From Deltaproteobacteria bacterium (lineage in GTDB: Bacteria; Myxococcota_A; UBA9160; JAFDET01), in contig JAFDET010000001.1 in NCBI GenBank assembly GCA_019310195.1, forward strand, positions 1 to 47,025: a DNA stretch of 47,025 bases, read 5' to 3'. The stretch's first letter is position 1; each line of letters opens with the position of its first letter. Below are positions 1-7,671 of the stretch, piece after piece. The position numbers and the translations under genes were made by a program. Below the pieces are notes generated by a model. The model had not been told where the DNA came from. It worked only from the letters and a program-made list of their open reading frames with translations, and made no database searches.

Positions 1-1
1 G

Positions 2-817
2 GTCACCAGCTCTCTCTACGACGCGATCCGCGATCTGGGCGAGAGTCCGCAGCTCGCCGGCGACTTCGCGGATCTCTTCGCGTGGGATGTGGACTTCTCG
101 CGGTCGGTCCAGCCCGGAGACCGCTTCGCCATTCTCTACGAGCGCCTCTACCGGCGCCCGGCGGGCGGCGAGGCCCAGTACATGGGTCCGGGCATGATCC
201 TTGCGGCCCGCTACAGGGGCCAGGCCGGCATCCACAGCGTGGTTTACTTCGAGGACGGCGAGGCGCGGGGCGGCTACTACCGCGAGGACGGCTCGTCGGT
301 CGAGCGCCAGTTCCTGGTCGCCCCGGTGAAGTACACCCGCATCGCCTCGCGCTTCAACCCGCGGCGCCGGCATCCCATCCTCAAGGTGACGCGGCCCCAC
401 TACGGAATCGACTATGCGGCGCCGACCGGCACACCGATCTTCGCCGTGGCGGACGGTCAGGTGGTCTACCGCGGCTGGTCCAGCGGCTACGGCAAGCTGG
501 TGAAGGTCCGGCACACCAACGGGTTCGTTTCCTACTACGCGCACATGTCCCGCTTTGCGGACACCGTCAGCACCGGGGACTGGGTGCACCAGAAGCAGGT
601 GATCGGCTACGTGGGCTCCACCGGCCTCTCGACCGGGCCGCATGTGTGCTTCCGAATCAAGAACGGAGCCGGACGTTTCGTGAACCCGGCGAAACTGCGC
701 ACGCCCGCCGGCGATCCGGTCCCCACCACGCGCCAGCCCGAGTTCGGGCTGATCCGCGACGCCCTCTTCGCCCAGCTCGACGGCAGCAGGCTGATCGCGA
801 CGGACGAGGCGCTGTAG
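2..817 (+). CDS. M23-family metallopeptidase (MepM/NlpD-like), 5' partial
   Basis: The frame is open from base 2, so the true start lies before the window; the GTG at 89 is internal. 271 residues are visible. The first ~50 resemble the OapA/LysM-like domain that precedes M23 domains in MepM-type endopeptidases (FAWDVDFSRSVQPGDRF). The rest is a LytM/M23 domain that would cleave peptidoglycan cross-links in the periplasm. The HxxxD zinc motif is present (HYGID, near 398), as is the mid-domain YAHMS histidine. The usual HLH motif is HVC (641-649), so the last zinc ligand is Cys. I recall HVC variants in other M23 proteins, so activity is possible but unproven. An in-frame TAG ends the gene. No partner gene is visible. 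Confidence 0.9.
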   Translation, partial: VTSSLYDAIRDLGESPQLAGDFADLFAWDVDFSRSVQPGDRFAILYERLYRRPAGGEAQYMGPGMILAARYRGQAGIHSVVYFEDGEARGGYYREDGSSVERQFLVAPVKYTRIASRFNPRRRHPILKVTRPHYGIDYAAPTGTPIFAVADGQVVYRGWSSGYGKLVKVRHTNGFVSYYAHMSRFADTVSTGDWVHQKQVIGYVGSTGLSTGPHVCFRIKNGAGRFVNPAKLRTPAGDPVPTTRQPEFGLIRDALFAQLDGSRLIATDEAL

Positions 818-1053
818 AGGCGTCTCGCTGAGGGGAGGCTCAACGGGTCGCGGTGGCGGCGCGTTGTTTATTCTTAGCCGGCCGAGGCCCTTCGCTCGCC
901 TGCGGCTCGCTGCGCGCGCCGCATTGAGCTCCGGAGCATGGCCGCACCCGGGGGGCGGCGCTTGCGGGCCTCAGGCTCCGGTGTACGCGCAGGCCGGTCA
1001 GGGCTTAGGGCCTCCGGGCCCGTGGTCGGTCCACCGCGCTACGCTCCTCCGCC
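818..1053. other. Intergenic stretch with no recognised feature
   Basis: This 236-bp gap lies between two plus-strand genes. It is very GC-rich, with short repeated CTCGC/GCTCGC words around 892-925. I see no convincing promoter, terminator hairpin or RNA gene. Confidence 0.4.
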
Positions 1054-1485
1054 ATGAGCGACGCGGAGCTGAAGAAGCGCCTCGAGGAGGCGGGACGGCG
1101 GTTGGGGGTGCGGGAGGCGGAGCATGCCTCGGCGCTGGAGGCGGCTCGGGAGCGGGCCGAGTCCCTGCGCGAGCGGGTGGCGGCGGCCATCGACGCCTTC
1201 CACGAGGCCGCCAGCCAGAGCGGGGCGCCCCAGCTTCGGGTCGAGGTGTCGCGCGCGCGGCCCGACGCCAAGCACCTGCGATCGGTGGAGTTCGACCTCC
1301 AGCGAGGGCGTCACCGGGCGGTCGTGACGGTCAAGAGCCGCGGCGAGGTGACCCTGGTGGGCCCGTTTCGATCCGGGAAGGAGGAGGGGCCCTGCCGCAG
1401 CTTCCCGATGGACGCGGAGCCGGAGATCAGCGCGGCGCTAGGGGACTTCCTGGAGCGCTTCCTCGACCAGGCAGCCACCCCCTGA
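1054..1485 (+). CDS. Hypothetical protein with N-terminal coiled coil
   Basis: 143 residues from an ATG. The third codon positions are strongly G/C-biased, as in the neighbouring genes. Residues 1-60 are rich in Glu, Arg, Lys and Ala with heptad-like spacing (ELKKRLEEAGRRLG) and probably form a coiled coil. Residues 65-140 look like a small alpha/beta domain. There is no signal peptide or membrane segment, so it is probably cytoplasmic. I do not recognise the family. It ends 55 nt before gshA. It could be a small regulatory or structural protein; no function can be assigned. Confidence 0.6.
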   Translation: MSDAELKKRLEEAGRRLGVREAEHASALEAARERAESLRERVAAAIDAFHEAASQSGAPQLRVEVSRARPDAKHLRSVEFDLQRGRHRAVVTVKSRGEVTLVGPFRSGKEEGPCRSFPMDAEPEISAALGDFLERFLDQAATP

Positions 1486-1540
1486 GCTTCGGCATCCAAG
1501 CAAGCGGCATGTCCAGCCACCCCCCGCCCGGAGCCCTGCG

Positions 1541-2909
1541 GTGAGCCTCGATCGCGACGACCCGACCCTCGAGGTCCCCGTCGAGTCGATCGAGGACGCG
1601 GTCGCCTACTTCCGCGTGGGCGAGAAGCCGCGCGACGCGTGGCGGGTGGGAACCGAGCACGAGAAGCTCGGTCTCTACGAGTCCGACCTGTCGCCGGTGC
1701 CCTACGAGGGCGAGCGGGGGATCGAGGCCCTGCTGGAGCGGCTGGCCGAGGTGGACGGCTGGCAGCGCATCCAGGAGGCCGACAAGACCATCGCCCTGAG
1801 CCGGGACGGCATGTCGATCACGCTGGAGCCGGGAGGTCAGCTCGAGCTCTCGGGCGAGCCCAAGCGCACCATCTTCGAGACCTGCGACGAGTTCCAGACT
1901 CACCTGGCGCTGATGCGCCGCGTCTCCAAGGAGTTCGGGATCGTCTGGCTGGCTCTCGGCAGCGAGCCTTTTCATCCCATCGAGGACGCGCCCCACATGC
2001 CGCGCGTGCGTCACGAGATCATGCGCAGCTACCTGCCCACGCGGGGATCGCTGGCCATGGAGATGATGCACCAGACCGGGACGGTGCAGGCCAACTTCGA
2101 CTTCGCCGACGAGCCCGACATGATCGAGAAGCTGCGCAGCGCCATGGCGGTGACACCGGTCGTCTCCGCCATCTACGCAAACTCCGGCGTGACCTGCGGC
2201 AAGGCCAACGGCTTCGTGTCGCGGCGGCTCCACATCTGGCAGCACACCGATCCCGATCGCTGCGGCCTGCTGCCCTTCGTCTTCGAGCGCTGGGCCTTCG
2301 ACGTGCCCATGTTCTTCATCGTTCGTGAGGGCCGCTACGTCCCGACCGGCGGCCTGCCCTTCGGGCACTTCGTGCGCGACGGATTTCGGGGTGAGCGCGC
2401 CAGCCTGGCCGACTTCGAACGCCACCTGACCACGCTGTTTCCCGAGGTGCGCATCAAGCGCTACATGGAGGTGCGCGGAGCCGATGCGGTTCCGCCCCAG
2501 CTGCGGAGCCGATGCGGTTCCGCCCCAGCTCACCTGCTCGCTGCCGGCGCTGTGGAAGGGCCTGCTCTACGACGACGATGCCCGGCGCGGCGCCCTGGCC
2601 CTGGCCGCCGGCTGGTCGGCCGACCAGCGCCAGGCCCTGCTCCTGGACGTGGCCCGCTCCGGGCTGGCCGCGTCCGGCCCGGGAGGCCGGCCGGTGGCCG
2701 AGCTGGCCCGCGAGCTGGTGGCCTTGGCCGACGCCGGGCTGAGGCGTATTGGCCACGGCGGGGTCAATGCGCCCGACGAAGCCGGCTTCCTGGACCCCGT
2801 GCGCGAGCAGCTGGACCTGGGCCGCAGCCCGGGGCAGGTGATCCTCGAGCGCTGGGAGGGCGATTGGAAGCAATCCGGGCGGCGCTTGATCGACTACGCC
2901 CGGTACTGA
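1541..2909 (+). pseudogene. gshA: Glutamate-cysteine ligase (plant-type GCS2), frameshifted
   Basis: Glutamate-cysteine ligase makes gamma-glutamylcysteine, the first step of glutathione synthesis. The N-terminal part matches the plant/alphaproteobacterial class: VGTEHEKLGLY near residue 40, the MMHQTGTVQANFDF motif, and HIWQHTDPDR. Reading begins at GTG 1541 and is continuous to about 2502. An exact 28-bp tandem duplication (2475-2530) then moves the rest into another frame: the C-terminal part (SLPALWKGLLYDDDA to RRLIDYARY) is read from about 2531 to the TGA at 2907-2909. Removing one repeat restores a 446-residue protein, the usual length for this class. As sequenced the product would be truncated or chimeric. 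It may be a real mutation or a sequencing or assembly error. Glutaredoxin and trxB lie 4-5 kb downstream. Confidence 0.88.
2475..2530 (+). repeat. Exact 28-bp tandem duplication inside gshA
   Basis: Copies at 2475-2502 and 2503-2530 are identical. Each begins GCGGAGCCGATG and ends GCCCCAGCT. Because 28 is not a multiple of 3, the second copy shifts the gshA frame by +1. The flanking bases differ (C before copy 1, T before copy 2), so the repeat is exactly 28 bp. Confidence 0.95.
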
Positions 2910-2954
2910 TAGAGTCGCCCCCTGCGGGGAACGCCGCGGCCGAGGACCTACTGC

Positions 2955-3515
2955 ATGACGATGAAATTCAGCTTCACCCTGGACGACGAGGACCTGAAGT
3001 ACTTCCAGCGCCTCCTGAAGGACGCGCGCAAGTACTCCAAGGACGAGGATTCGGACGCGCTCATCCGTGCCGTCCGCAAGGTGGTCGAGGACGCCCGCAA
3101 GACGGCGCGTCTCCCCAGCTTTGCCGAGGAGGCGATCGACACCCTGGAGGCGATGATCGACATGGTGGAGGACAGCGACTGGGCGCTGCCTCGGGCGACC
3201 GGCGCCAAGGTGCTGGCGGCCCTGGCCTACTTCGCGCAGCCCGACGATCTGATCCCGGACCACATCCCCGGTCTCGGGTTCCTGGACGACGCGATCATGA
3301 TCAAGATCGTCGAGACCGACTTCAGGCACGAGCTCTGGGGCTACCGCAAGTTCAGCAAGTTCCGCGGCGGCGCCGAGCAGCGGCCGTGGACCAAGGTGGC
3401 CCGCGAGCGCCTGCCCCGTCGCCTCAAGGAGAAGCGCGAGCAAATCCGCGAGGAAATCTCCCTGCGCAGGGAGAAGGCGCAGGCCCGGGAGGGCAAGGGG
3501 CTCTTCCGCTGGTAG
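2955..3515 (+). CDS. DUF1232 (YkvA-like) protein
   Basis: 186 residues from an ATG, 45 nt after gshA. Residues ~82-125 carry the DUF1232/YkvA signature: AALAYFAQPDDLIPDHIPG followed by GFLDDAIMI. It describes a short, partly hydrophobic helical hairpin whose function is not established. The N-terminal ~75 residues are charged and helical. The C-terminal ~45 residues are strongly basic with alternating Lys/Arg/Glu and look like a coiled coil. It ends 23 nt before the REC-PAS gene and may be co-transcribed with it. The family assignment is good; the role is unknown. Confidence 0.8.
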   Translation: MTMKFSFTLDDEDLKYFQRLLKDARKYSKDEDSDALIRAVRKVVEDARKTARLPSFAEEAIDTLEAMIDMVEDSDWALPRATGAKVLAALAYFAQPDDLIPDHIPGLGFLDDAIMIKIVETDFRHELWGYRKFSKFRGGAEQRPWTKVARERLPRRLKEKREQIREEISLRREKAQAREGKGLFRW

Positions 3516-3538
3516 ACTTCTCCGCTCGAAGCGGAGTC

Positions 3539-4687
3539 ATGGACCAGCCCCAGCGCGACCGAATTCTCATCGTCGACGACGAGGAGGCCATCCTCGAGAC
3601 GATGCAGTTCACGTTCGAGGACGACTATGACGTCCTCGCAACGGTGGACGCCGCCGAGGCGCTCGACCTGCTCGAGAAGAACGCGCCGGTGGCCGTGGTG
3701 ATCAGCGACCAGCGGATGCCCAACATGACCGGCGTCGAGTTCCTGACCAAGGTATTCGAGGCCCATCCCGAGACCGTTCGCATCATCCTCACGGGCTTCG
3801 CCGACATGGATGCCATCATCCAGGCGATCAACGACGGTCACGTCTACGCCTACATCACCAAGCCGTGGGAGCCCGAGGACCTGAAGCAGGTGGTGCGCCG
3901 GGCCGTGGATCACCACCGCCTCACGGTCGAGAACGATCGGCTGCTCCAGAACCTGGGGCGCAGCAACGTGCTGCTCGAGGGCGTGATGGAGCGGCTGGAC
4001 CAGGGCGCCCTGGCGGTCGACGCCGACGGCGTCGTCCAGGCCAGCAACACCCTGGCCCGTCAGTACCTGGGCCAGAGCGACGACCCGCGCGGTCGCAGCC
4101 TGGAAGAGGTCCTGTGCGGTGAGTGCCTGGACGAGCTGCGCACCACCGCCTTCGAGCTGGCTGCGGACGAGGACGCCAGCCACGCGGACCTGGAGCTGGA
4201 CGTGGGCGGCATGGCTCTGCTCCTGCGAGTAACGGTCCGCAACCTCTCGGGCCCGTCGGGCGCCTCGCTGGGGACGGTGGTCTTCTTCCGCGAGATCTCC
4301 CACGAGCCCCAGCGGCGCCGCTTCGACGATCTGGTCGGCGAGCTGCTGGAGGCCGACGGCGATCTACGGGAGCCCATGGAGACAGCCGTCGCAGAGCTCC
4401 GCACCCTGGGCGACGCGCTTCGCGGCTCATCGGTGGGCTCGCCCGGCAAAGACGAGCTGCGCGAGCGCTCGGCGCGTACCGTCACGGCGCTGGAGAACTG
4501 GCTCTCCATCGACGACAGCCTTGCCCGCGAGGACTACCCGGACGCGCAGCTTCTTCAGGATCGTATGCGGGTGGCGCTGGCGCGCTGGCCCCGGCCCGAC
4601 GGAGTGCCGGTGCGGGTGCGCGAGCTAGCGAGCCGCGTGGAGGCCTACTACGACTCCGGAGAGAATCCGAAGCAGCGCACCCTCTGA
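3539..4687 (+). CDS. Response-regulator receiver protein with PAS-like domain
   Basis: 382 residues. Residues 8-125 are a receiver domain: acidic pair D13/D14, phospho-acceptor D57 in VVISDQRMP, conserved T85 (ILTGFAD), and K108 in YITKPWEPEDL. The SDQRMP and KPWEPEDL motifs are typical of receivers in RpfG/HupR-like regulators. Residues ~148-253 resemble a PAS domain (DQGALAVDADGVV to VVFFREISHE). The last 130 residues are helical and unassigned. No DNA-binding, HD-GYP, GGDEF or sigma-54 domain is visible, so it may signal by protein contact. The ATG at 3539 follows DUF1232 by 23 nt. This gene shares the frame left open after the gshA frameshift, so an automatic caller may fuse them. Confidence 0.85.
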   Translation: MDQPQRDRILIVDDEEAILETMQFTFEDDYDVLATVDAAEALDLLEKNAPVAVVISDQRMPNMTGVEFLTKVFEAHPETVRIILTGFADMDAIIQAINDGHVYAYITKPWEPEDLKQVVRRAVDHHRLTVENDRLLQNLGRSNVLLEGVMERLDQGALAVDADGVVQASNTLARQYLGQSDDPRGRSLEEVLCGECLDELRTTAFELAADEDASHADLELDVGGMALLLRVTVRNLSGPSGASLGTVVFFREISHEPQRRRFDDLVGELLEADGDLREPMETAVAELRTLGDALRGSSVGSPGKDELRERSARTVTALENWLSIDDSLAREDYPDAQLLQDRMRVALARWPRPDGVPVRVRELASRVEAYYDSGENPKQRTL

Positions 4688-4796
4688 GGCGGCGGCCCCC
4701 GCTCCGGCGGCGGCCGGCGGCCTCGAGCGGCTCGAGCATCGCAACGAGCGGCTCGGGATCACGCTGCGTTTCACGTGGGCGTTCCACGCGCGCGAG

Positions 4797-6374
4797 GTGC
4801 GCTTCGAACGCAGCGCGGGGGACGGCTTCGAGCGGGTCTTCCCCGAGACCTTCTCGTTCCACGTACAGCGGCACGATCCTGCGGAGCTGTACCTCCAGCT
4901 CGAGGACATGTGGACCACGCCCAGCCGGATCGCGCCCGCGGCCCACCGCCGCGACGCCGAGCGCGTCCTGCGGCGCTTCGCCTACGCGCTGCCGGGCTAC
5001 CTGGAGCGCACCCTCGACCGCCTGGAGCGAGAGGGGCGGCTGGCCGGCGAGGCCTTGGCTCGGGTGCAGGGCGACCTGGCGGTGATGGTCCACGTGGTGA
5101 TGCGCTTCATGGCGGACAAGGGCCTGGACGACGAGCCGGAGCTGCGGCCGGCGGCCTTCCACCTGCGCAAGCTGGCGTACCGGGCTCTCGACGCCCTGGT
5201 GGCCGTCCGGGTCTCGCCGGAGCACCTGGCGCGCTACGTGGCCGGGGGGGTGGAGCCCCTGGACCTCGGCGACGAGATCTCGGAGATCGGGCTCTTCTAC
5301 GCCCTGGCCGAGGGCGACCCGGCGCGCATCGACTGCCAGCTGCTGGCCATGGCGGAGCAGGCCTTCCACGCCTGGCTCGAGGAGGTCTGCCTCGACGAGT
5401 CCAACCAGGTCTTCGAGATCCACGGCTCGCCCTTCGACGACCGCGAGACGGAGGTGCTGCGGGCGGTCACGGCCCGCGGCAGCGTCGACCTGGCCCGGGG
5501 GAGGGACCTGGTCCCCTACCTGCGCCGCAGCCGCAACCGCGACTGCCTGCGCGTGCTCCAGGCCCTGGAGGCGTGGTTCCTGCGCCAGTACGACGTGCCC
5601 CACGCGTCTGCGGTGATCCAGCATCACGAGCACGTGGAGCGCGGCCGCGACGACGGCGACCGGGTGCTGTCGCGGCACTCCACGCGCAACTACCTGGTCG
5701 GGCTGGGGCTGCTCACGGCGCCCTTCCTGGGCGGGCTGGTCGCGTACCAGCGTGCGCCGCGGCTCTTCGACGCGCTGTGCTCCTTCGAGGTGGGTCTCCT
5801 GACGGTCGCCGTGTTCTGGTTCATGGTTTACCGATTCTCCTGGAAGCGGGACCTGGCCTTCTTCCACTCCTCGGTGCCGCGCATCGGAGCGGGCATCATC
5901 GTCGGCTACCTGCCGGTCTTCTTGATCGACGAGGTATGGGATCTGGTGAACGAGGACTGGGGGACGTTGGTGATGGTCTCGTCCCTCCTGGGCTTCGCGA
6001 CGCTGCTCTACCTGTACGTCGAGGTGCAGCGCCGTCTGGGCGATACCCACGTTGCGTTCCAGCGGGCACGCTCGATCTGGCTGCTGGGCGTGGCGGAAGC
6101 CCTGGCGCTGGGCCTCCTGCTCACCAGCGTCTTCGGCCGCTTCATGGCCGAACGCAACTGGGGCGCGGAAATCGGCGCCGACACCCGCTCCGCCACGTTC
6201 GAGACCTTGCGCGCCACCATGCCGCCGGTGGCGGGTCAGCTCCCGCCCATCGTCGGGTTCGAGCCCTTCCTGGCCTTCCCGGCGGCGGTGCTGTTGATGA
6301 CCTTCCTGTCCTTCTTCATCGGGGTCTTCCTGCAGCTCATGTGGGAGGACATTCCGCTCACCGAGCCGCTCTGA
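4797..6374 (+). CDS. Unrecognised protein with six predicted C-terminal membrane helices
   Basis: 525 residues from GTG 4797, the first standard start. Residues 1-290 are soluble, mostly helical and rich in Arg/Glu. About six hydrophobic segments follow, near 300-318, 328-347, 363-383, 391-410, 427-446 and 489-516, so the C-terminal half should sit in the inner membrane. The reading frame is open back to 4629 with plausible protein (LERLEHRNERLGITLRFTWA), yet no ATG, GTG or TTG occurs before 4797. The true start may be a rare codon such as CTG 4764, or a frameshift may separate it from the upstream REC-PAS gene. I do not recognise the family. Placement after a response regulator hints at signalling, but that is inference. 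Confidence 0.75.
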   Translation: MRFERSAGDGFERVFPETFSFHVQRHDPAELYLQLEDMWTTPSRIAPAAHRRDAERVLRRFAYALPGYLERTLDRLEREGRLAGEALARVQGDLAVMVHVVMRFMADKGLDDEPELRPAAFHLRKLAYRALDALVAVRVSPEHLARYVAGGVEPLDLGDEISEIGLFYALAEGDPARIDCQLLAMAEQAFHAWLEEVCLDESNQVFEIHGSPFDDRETEVLRAVTARGSVDLARGRDLVPYLRRSRNRDCLRVLQALEAWFLRQYDVPHASAVIQHHEHVERGRDDGDRVLSRHSTRNYLVGLGLLTAPFLGGLVAYQRAPRLFDALCSFEVGLLTVAVFWFMVYRFSWKRDLAFFHSSVPRIGAGIIVGYLPVFLIDEVWDLVNEDWGTLVMVSSLLGFATLLYLYVEVQRRLGDTHVAFQRARSIWLLGVAEALALGLLLTSVFGRFMAERNWGAEIGADTRSATFETLRATMPPVAGQLPPIVGFEPFLAFPAAVLLMTFLSFFIGVFLQLMWEDIPLTEPL

Positions 6375-6444
6375 GCGGCCGCAACCCCGGCGGCGGCTCC
6401 GGCATCGGAGCGGTACAGTCCGTTTCCCGGAGGCGGAGGAGCCG

Positions 6445-6699
6445 ATGGCAGCCATCGAGATCTACAGCAGGGGGACCTGCCCCTACTGTGTGGCGGCCAA
6501 ACGCCTGCTCGCGGCCAAAGGGGAGAGCTGGACCGAGGTGGACATTGCTGCGCTCCCCGAACGGCGTCGCGAGATGATCGAGCGCTCCGGGCGCAACACC
6601 GTTCCGCAGATCTGGATCGACGATCGCCACGTGGGCGGATTCGACGACCTGGCTGCGCTCGACCAGGCGGGCGAGCTGGACCCGCTTCTGGGCACCTAG
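6445..6699 (+). CDS. grxC: Glutaredoxin (GrxC-type, dithiol)
   Basis: 84 residues, the usual size of glutaredoxin 3. The dithiol active site CPYC is at residues 12-15 (YSRGTCPYC). The cis-proline/TVPQIW segment and the GG(F)DDL glutathione-binding motif follow. It reduces protein disulfides and mixed disulfides with glutathione in the cytoplasm. It ends 9 nt before trxB, so the two are probably one transcript. A gene for glutathione synthesis (gshA, broken here) lies upstream. Family assignment is secure; the exact symbol is by similarity. Confidence 0.92.
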   Translation: MAAIEIYSRGTCPYCVAAKRLLAAKGESWTEVDIAALPERRREMIERSGRNTVPQIWIDDRHVGGFDDLAALDQAGELDPLLGT

Positions 6700-6708
6700 G
6701 AGGATCGT

Positions 6709-7641
6709 GTGCCGGAGCGCGTTCGCGTTCTCATCGTGGGCAGCGGGCCTGCGGGCTACACGGCCGCGGTCTATGCGGCTCGTGCGGAGCTGGAGCCGTT
6801 GATGCTGGCGGGCTTCCAGTTCGGGGGCCAGCTGATGCTGACCACCGACGTGGAGAACTACCCGGGCTTTCCGGAGGGCATCACGGGCCCGGAGATGATG
6901 GACGTGTTCCAGAAGCAGGCCGAGCGATTCGGGACCCGGATTGTGTTCGAGGACGCTACGCGCATCGATCTGTCTCAGCGACCGTTCCGGGTGGAGACGG
7001 ACGAGCAGCAGCTGGAGGCCGACGCGTTGATCCTGGCCACCGGCGCTTCGGCCCGCTGGCTGGGGATCGACTCCGAGACCCGCCTGCAGAACAAGGGCGT
7101 CTCGGCTTGCGCCACTTGCGACGGCGCCCTCTTCCGCGGCAAGCCCATGGCGGTGGTGGGCGGCGGCGATACGGCCATCGAGGAGGCCCTCTTTCTGACG
7201 CGCTTCGCCACCGAGGTCGCCGTGATCCACCGCCGCGACGAGCTCCGGGCGTCCAAGATCATGCAGGAGAGGGCGCGCAAGAACGAGAAGATCCGCTTCG
7301 TTTGGGACTCGGTGGTCGACGAGGTTCTGGGAGATGATTTCGTCACCGGCGTTCGCGTCCGCAACGTGAAGACCGACGAGACCTCGGAGATCCCCGTCGA
7401 GGCGCTCTTCATCGCCATCGGCCACGTGCCCAACACGGAGCTGCTCCGAGGTCAGCTCGACCTGGACGACGTGGGCTACATCCGTGTCACGCCCGGACGC
7501 TCCCTCACCAACGTGGAGGGCGTATTCGCCTGCGGAGACGCGATGGACCCCGTGTACCGCCAGGCGGTCACGGCGGCGGGAACGGGTTGCATGGCGGCAA
7601 TCGATGCGGAGCGTTGGCTGGCCGAGCAGGAGCTGGACTAG
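6709..7641 (+). CDS. trxB: Thioredoxin reductase (NADPH)
   Basis: 310 residues from GTG 6709, preceded by an AGGA-type ribosome site. The N-terminal FAD-binding motif is GSGPAGYTAA (residues 11-20). The redox-active CATC is at 134-137 (SACATCDGA). The NADPH-binding GGGDTA motif and HRRDELRAS follow. The second FAD motif near the C-terminus is GVFACGD. It transfers electrons from NADPH to thioredoxin. Length and motif order match low-molecular-weight TrxB throughout. No thioredoxin gene is visible in the window. It sits directly behind glutaredoxin, which suggests a thiol-redox operon. Confidence 0.96.
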   Translation: MPERVRVLIVGSGPAGYTAAVYAARAELEPLMLAGFQFGGQLMLTTDVENYPGFPEGITGPEMMDVFQKQAERFGTRIVFEDATRIDLSQRPFRVETDEQQLEADALILATGASARWLGIDSETRLQNKGVSACATCDGALFRGKPMAVVGGGDTAIEEALFLTRFATEVAVIHRRDELRASKIMQERARKNEKIRFVWDSVVDEVLGDDFVTGVRVRNVKTDETSEIPVEALFIAIGHVPNTELLRGQLDLDDVGYIRVTPGRSLTNVEGVFACGDAMDPVYRQAVTAAGTGCMAAIDAERWLAEQELD

Positions 7642-7671
7642 GGACGCATCGCCGCGCGGAGCAAGGCCCCA

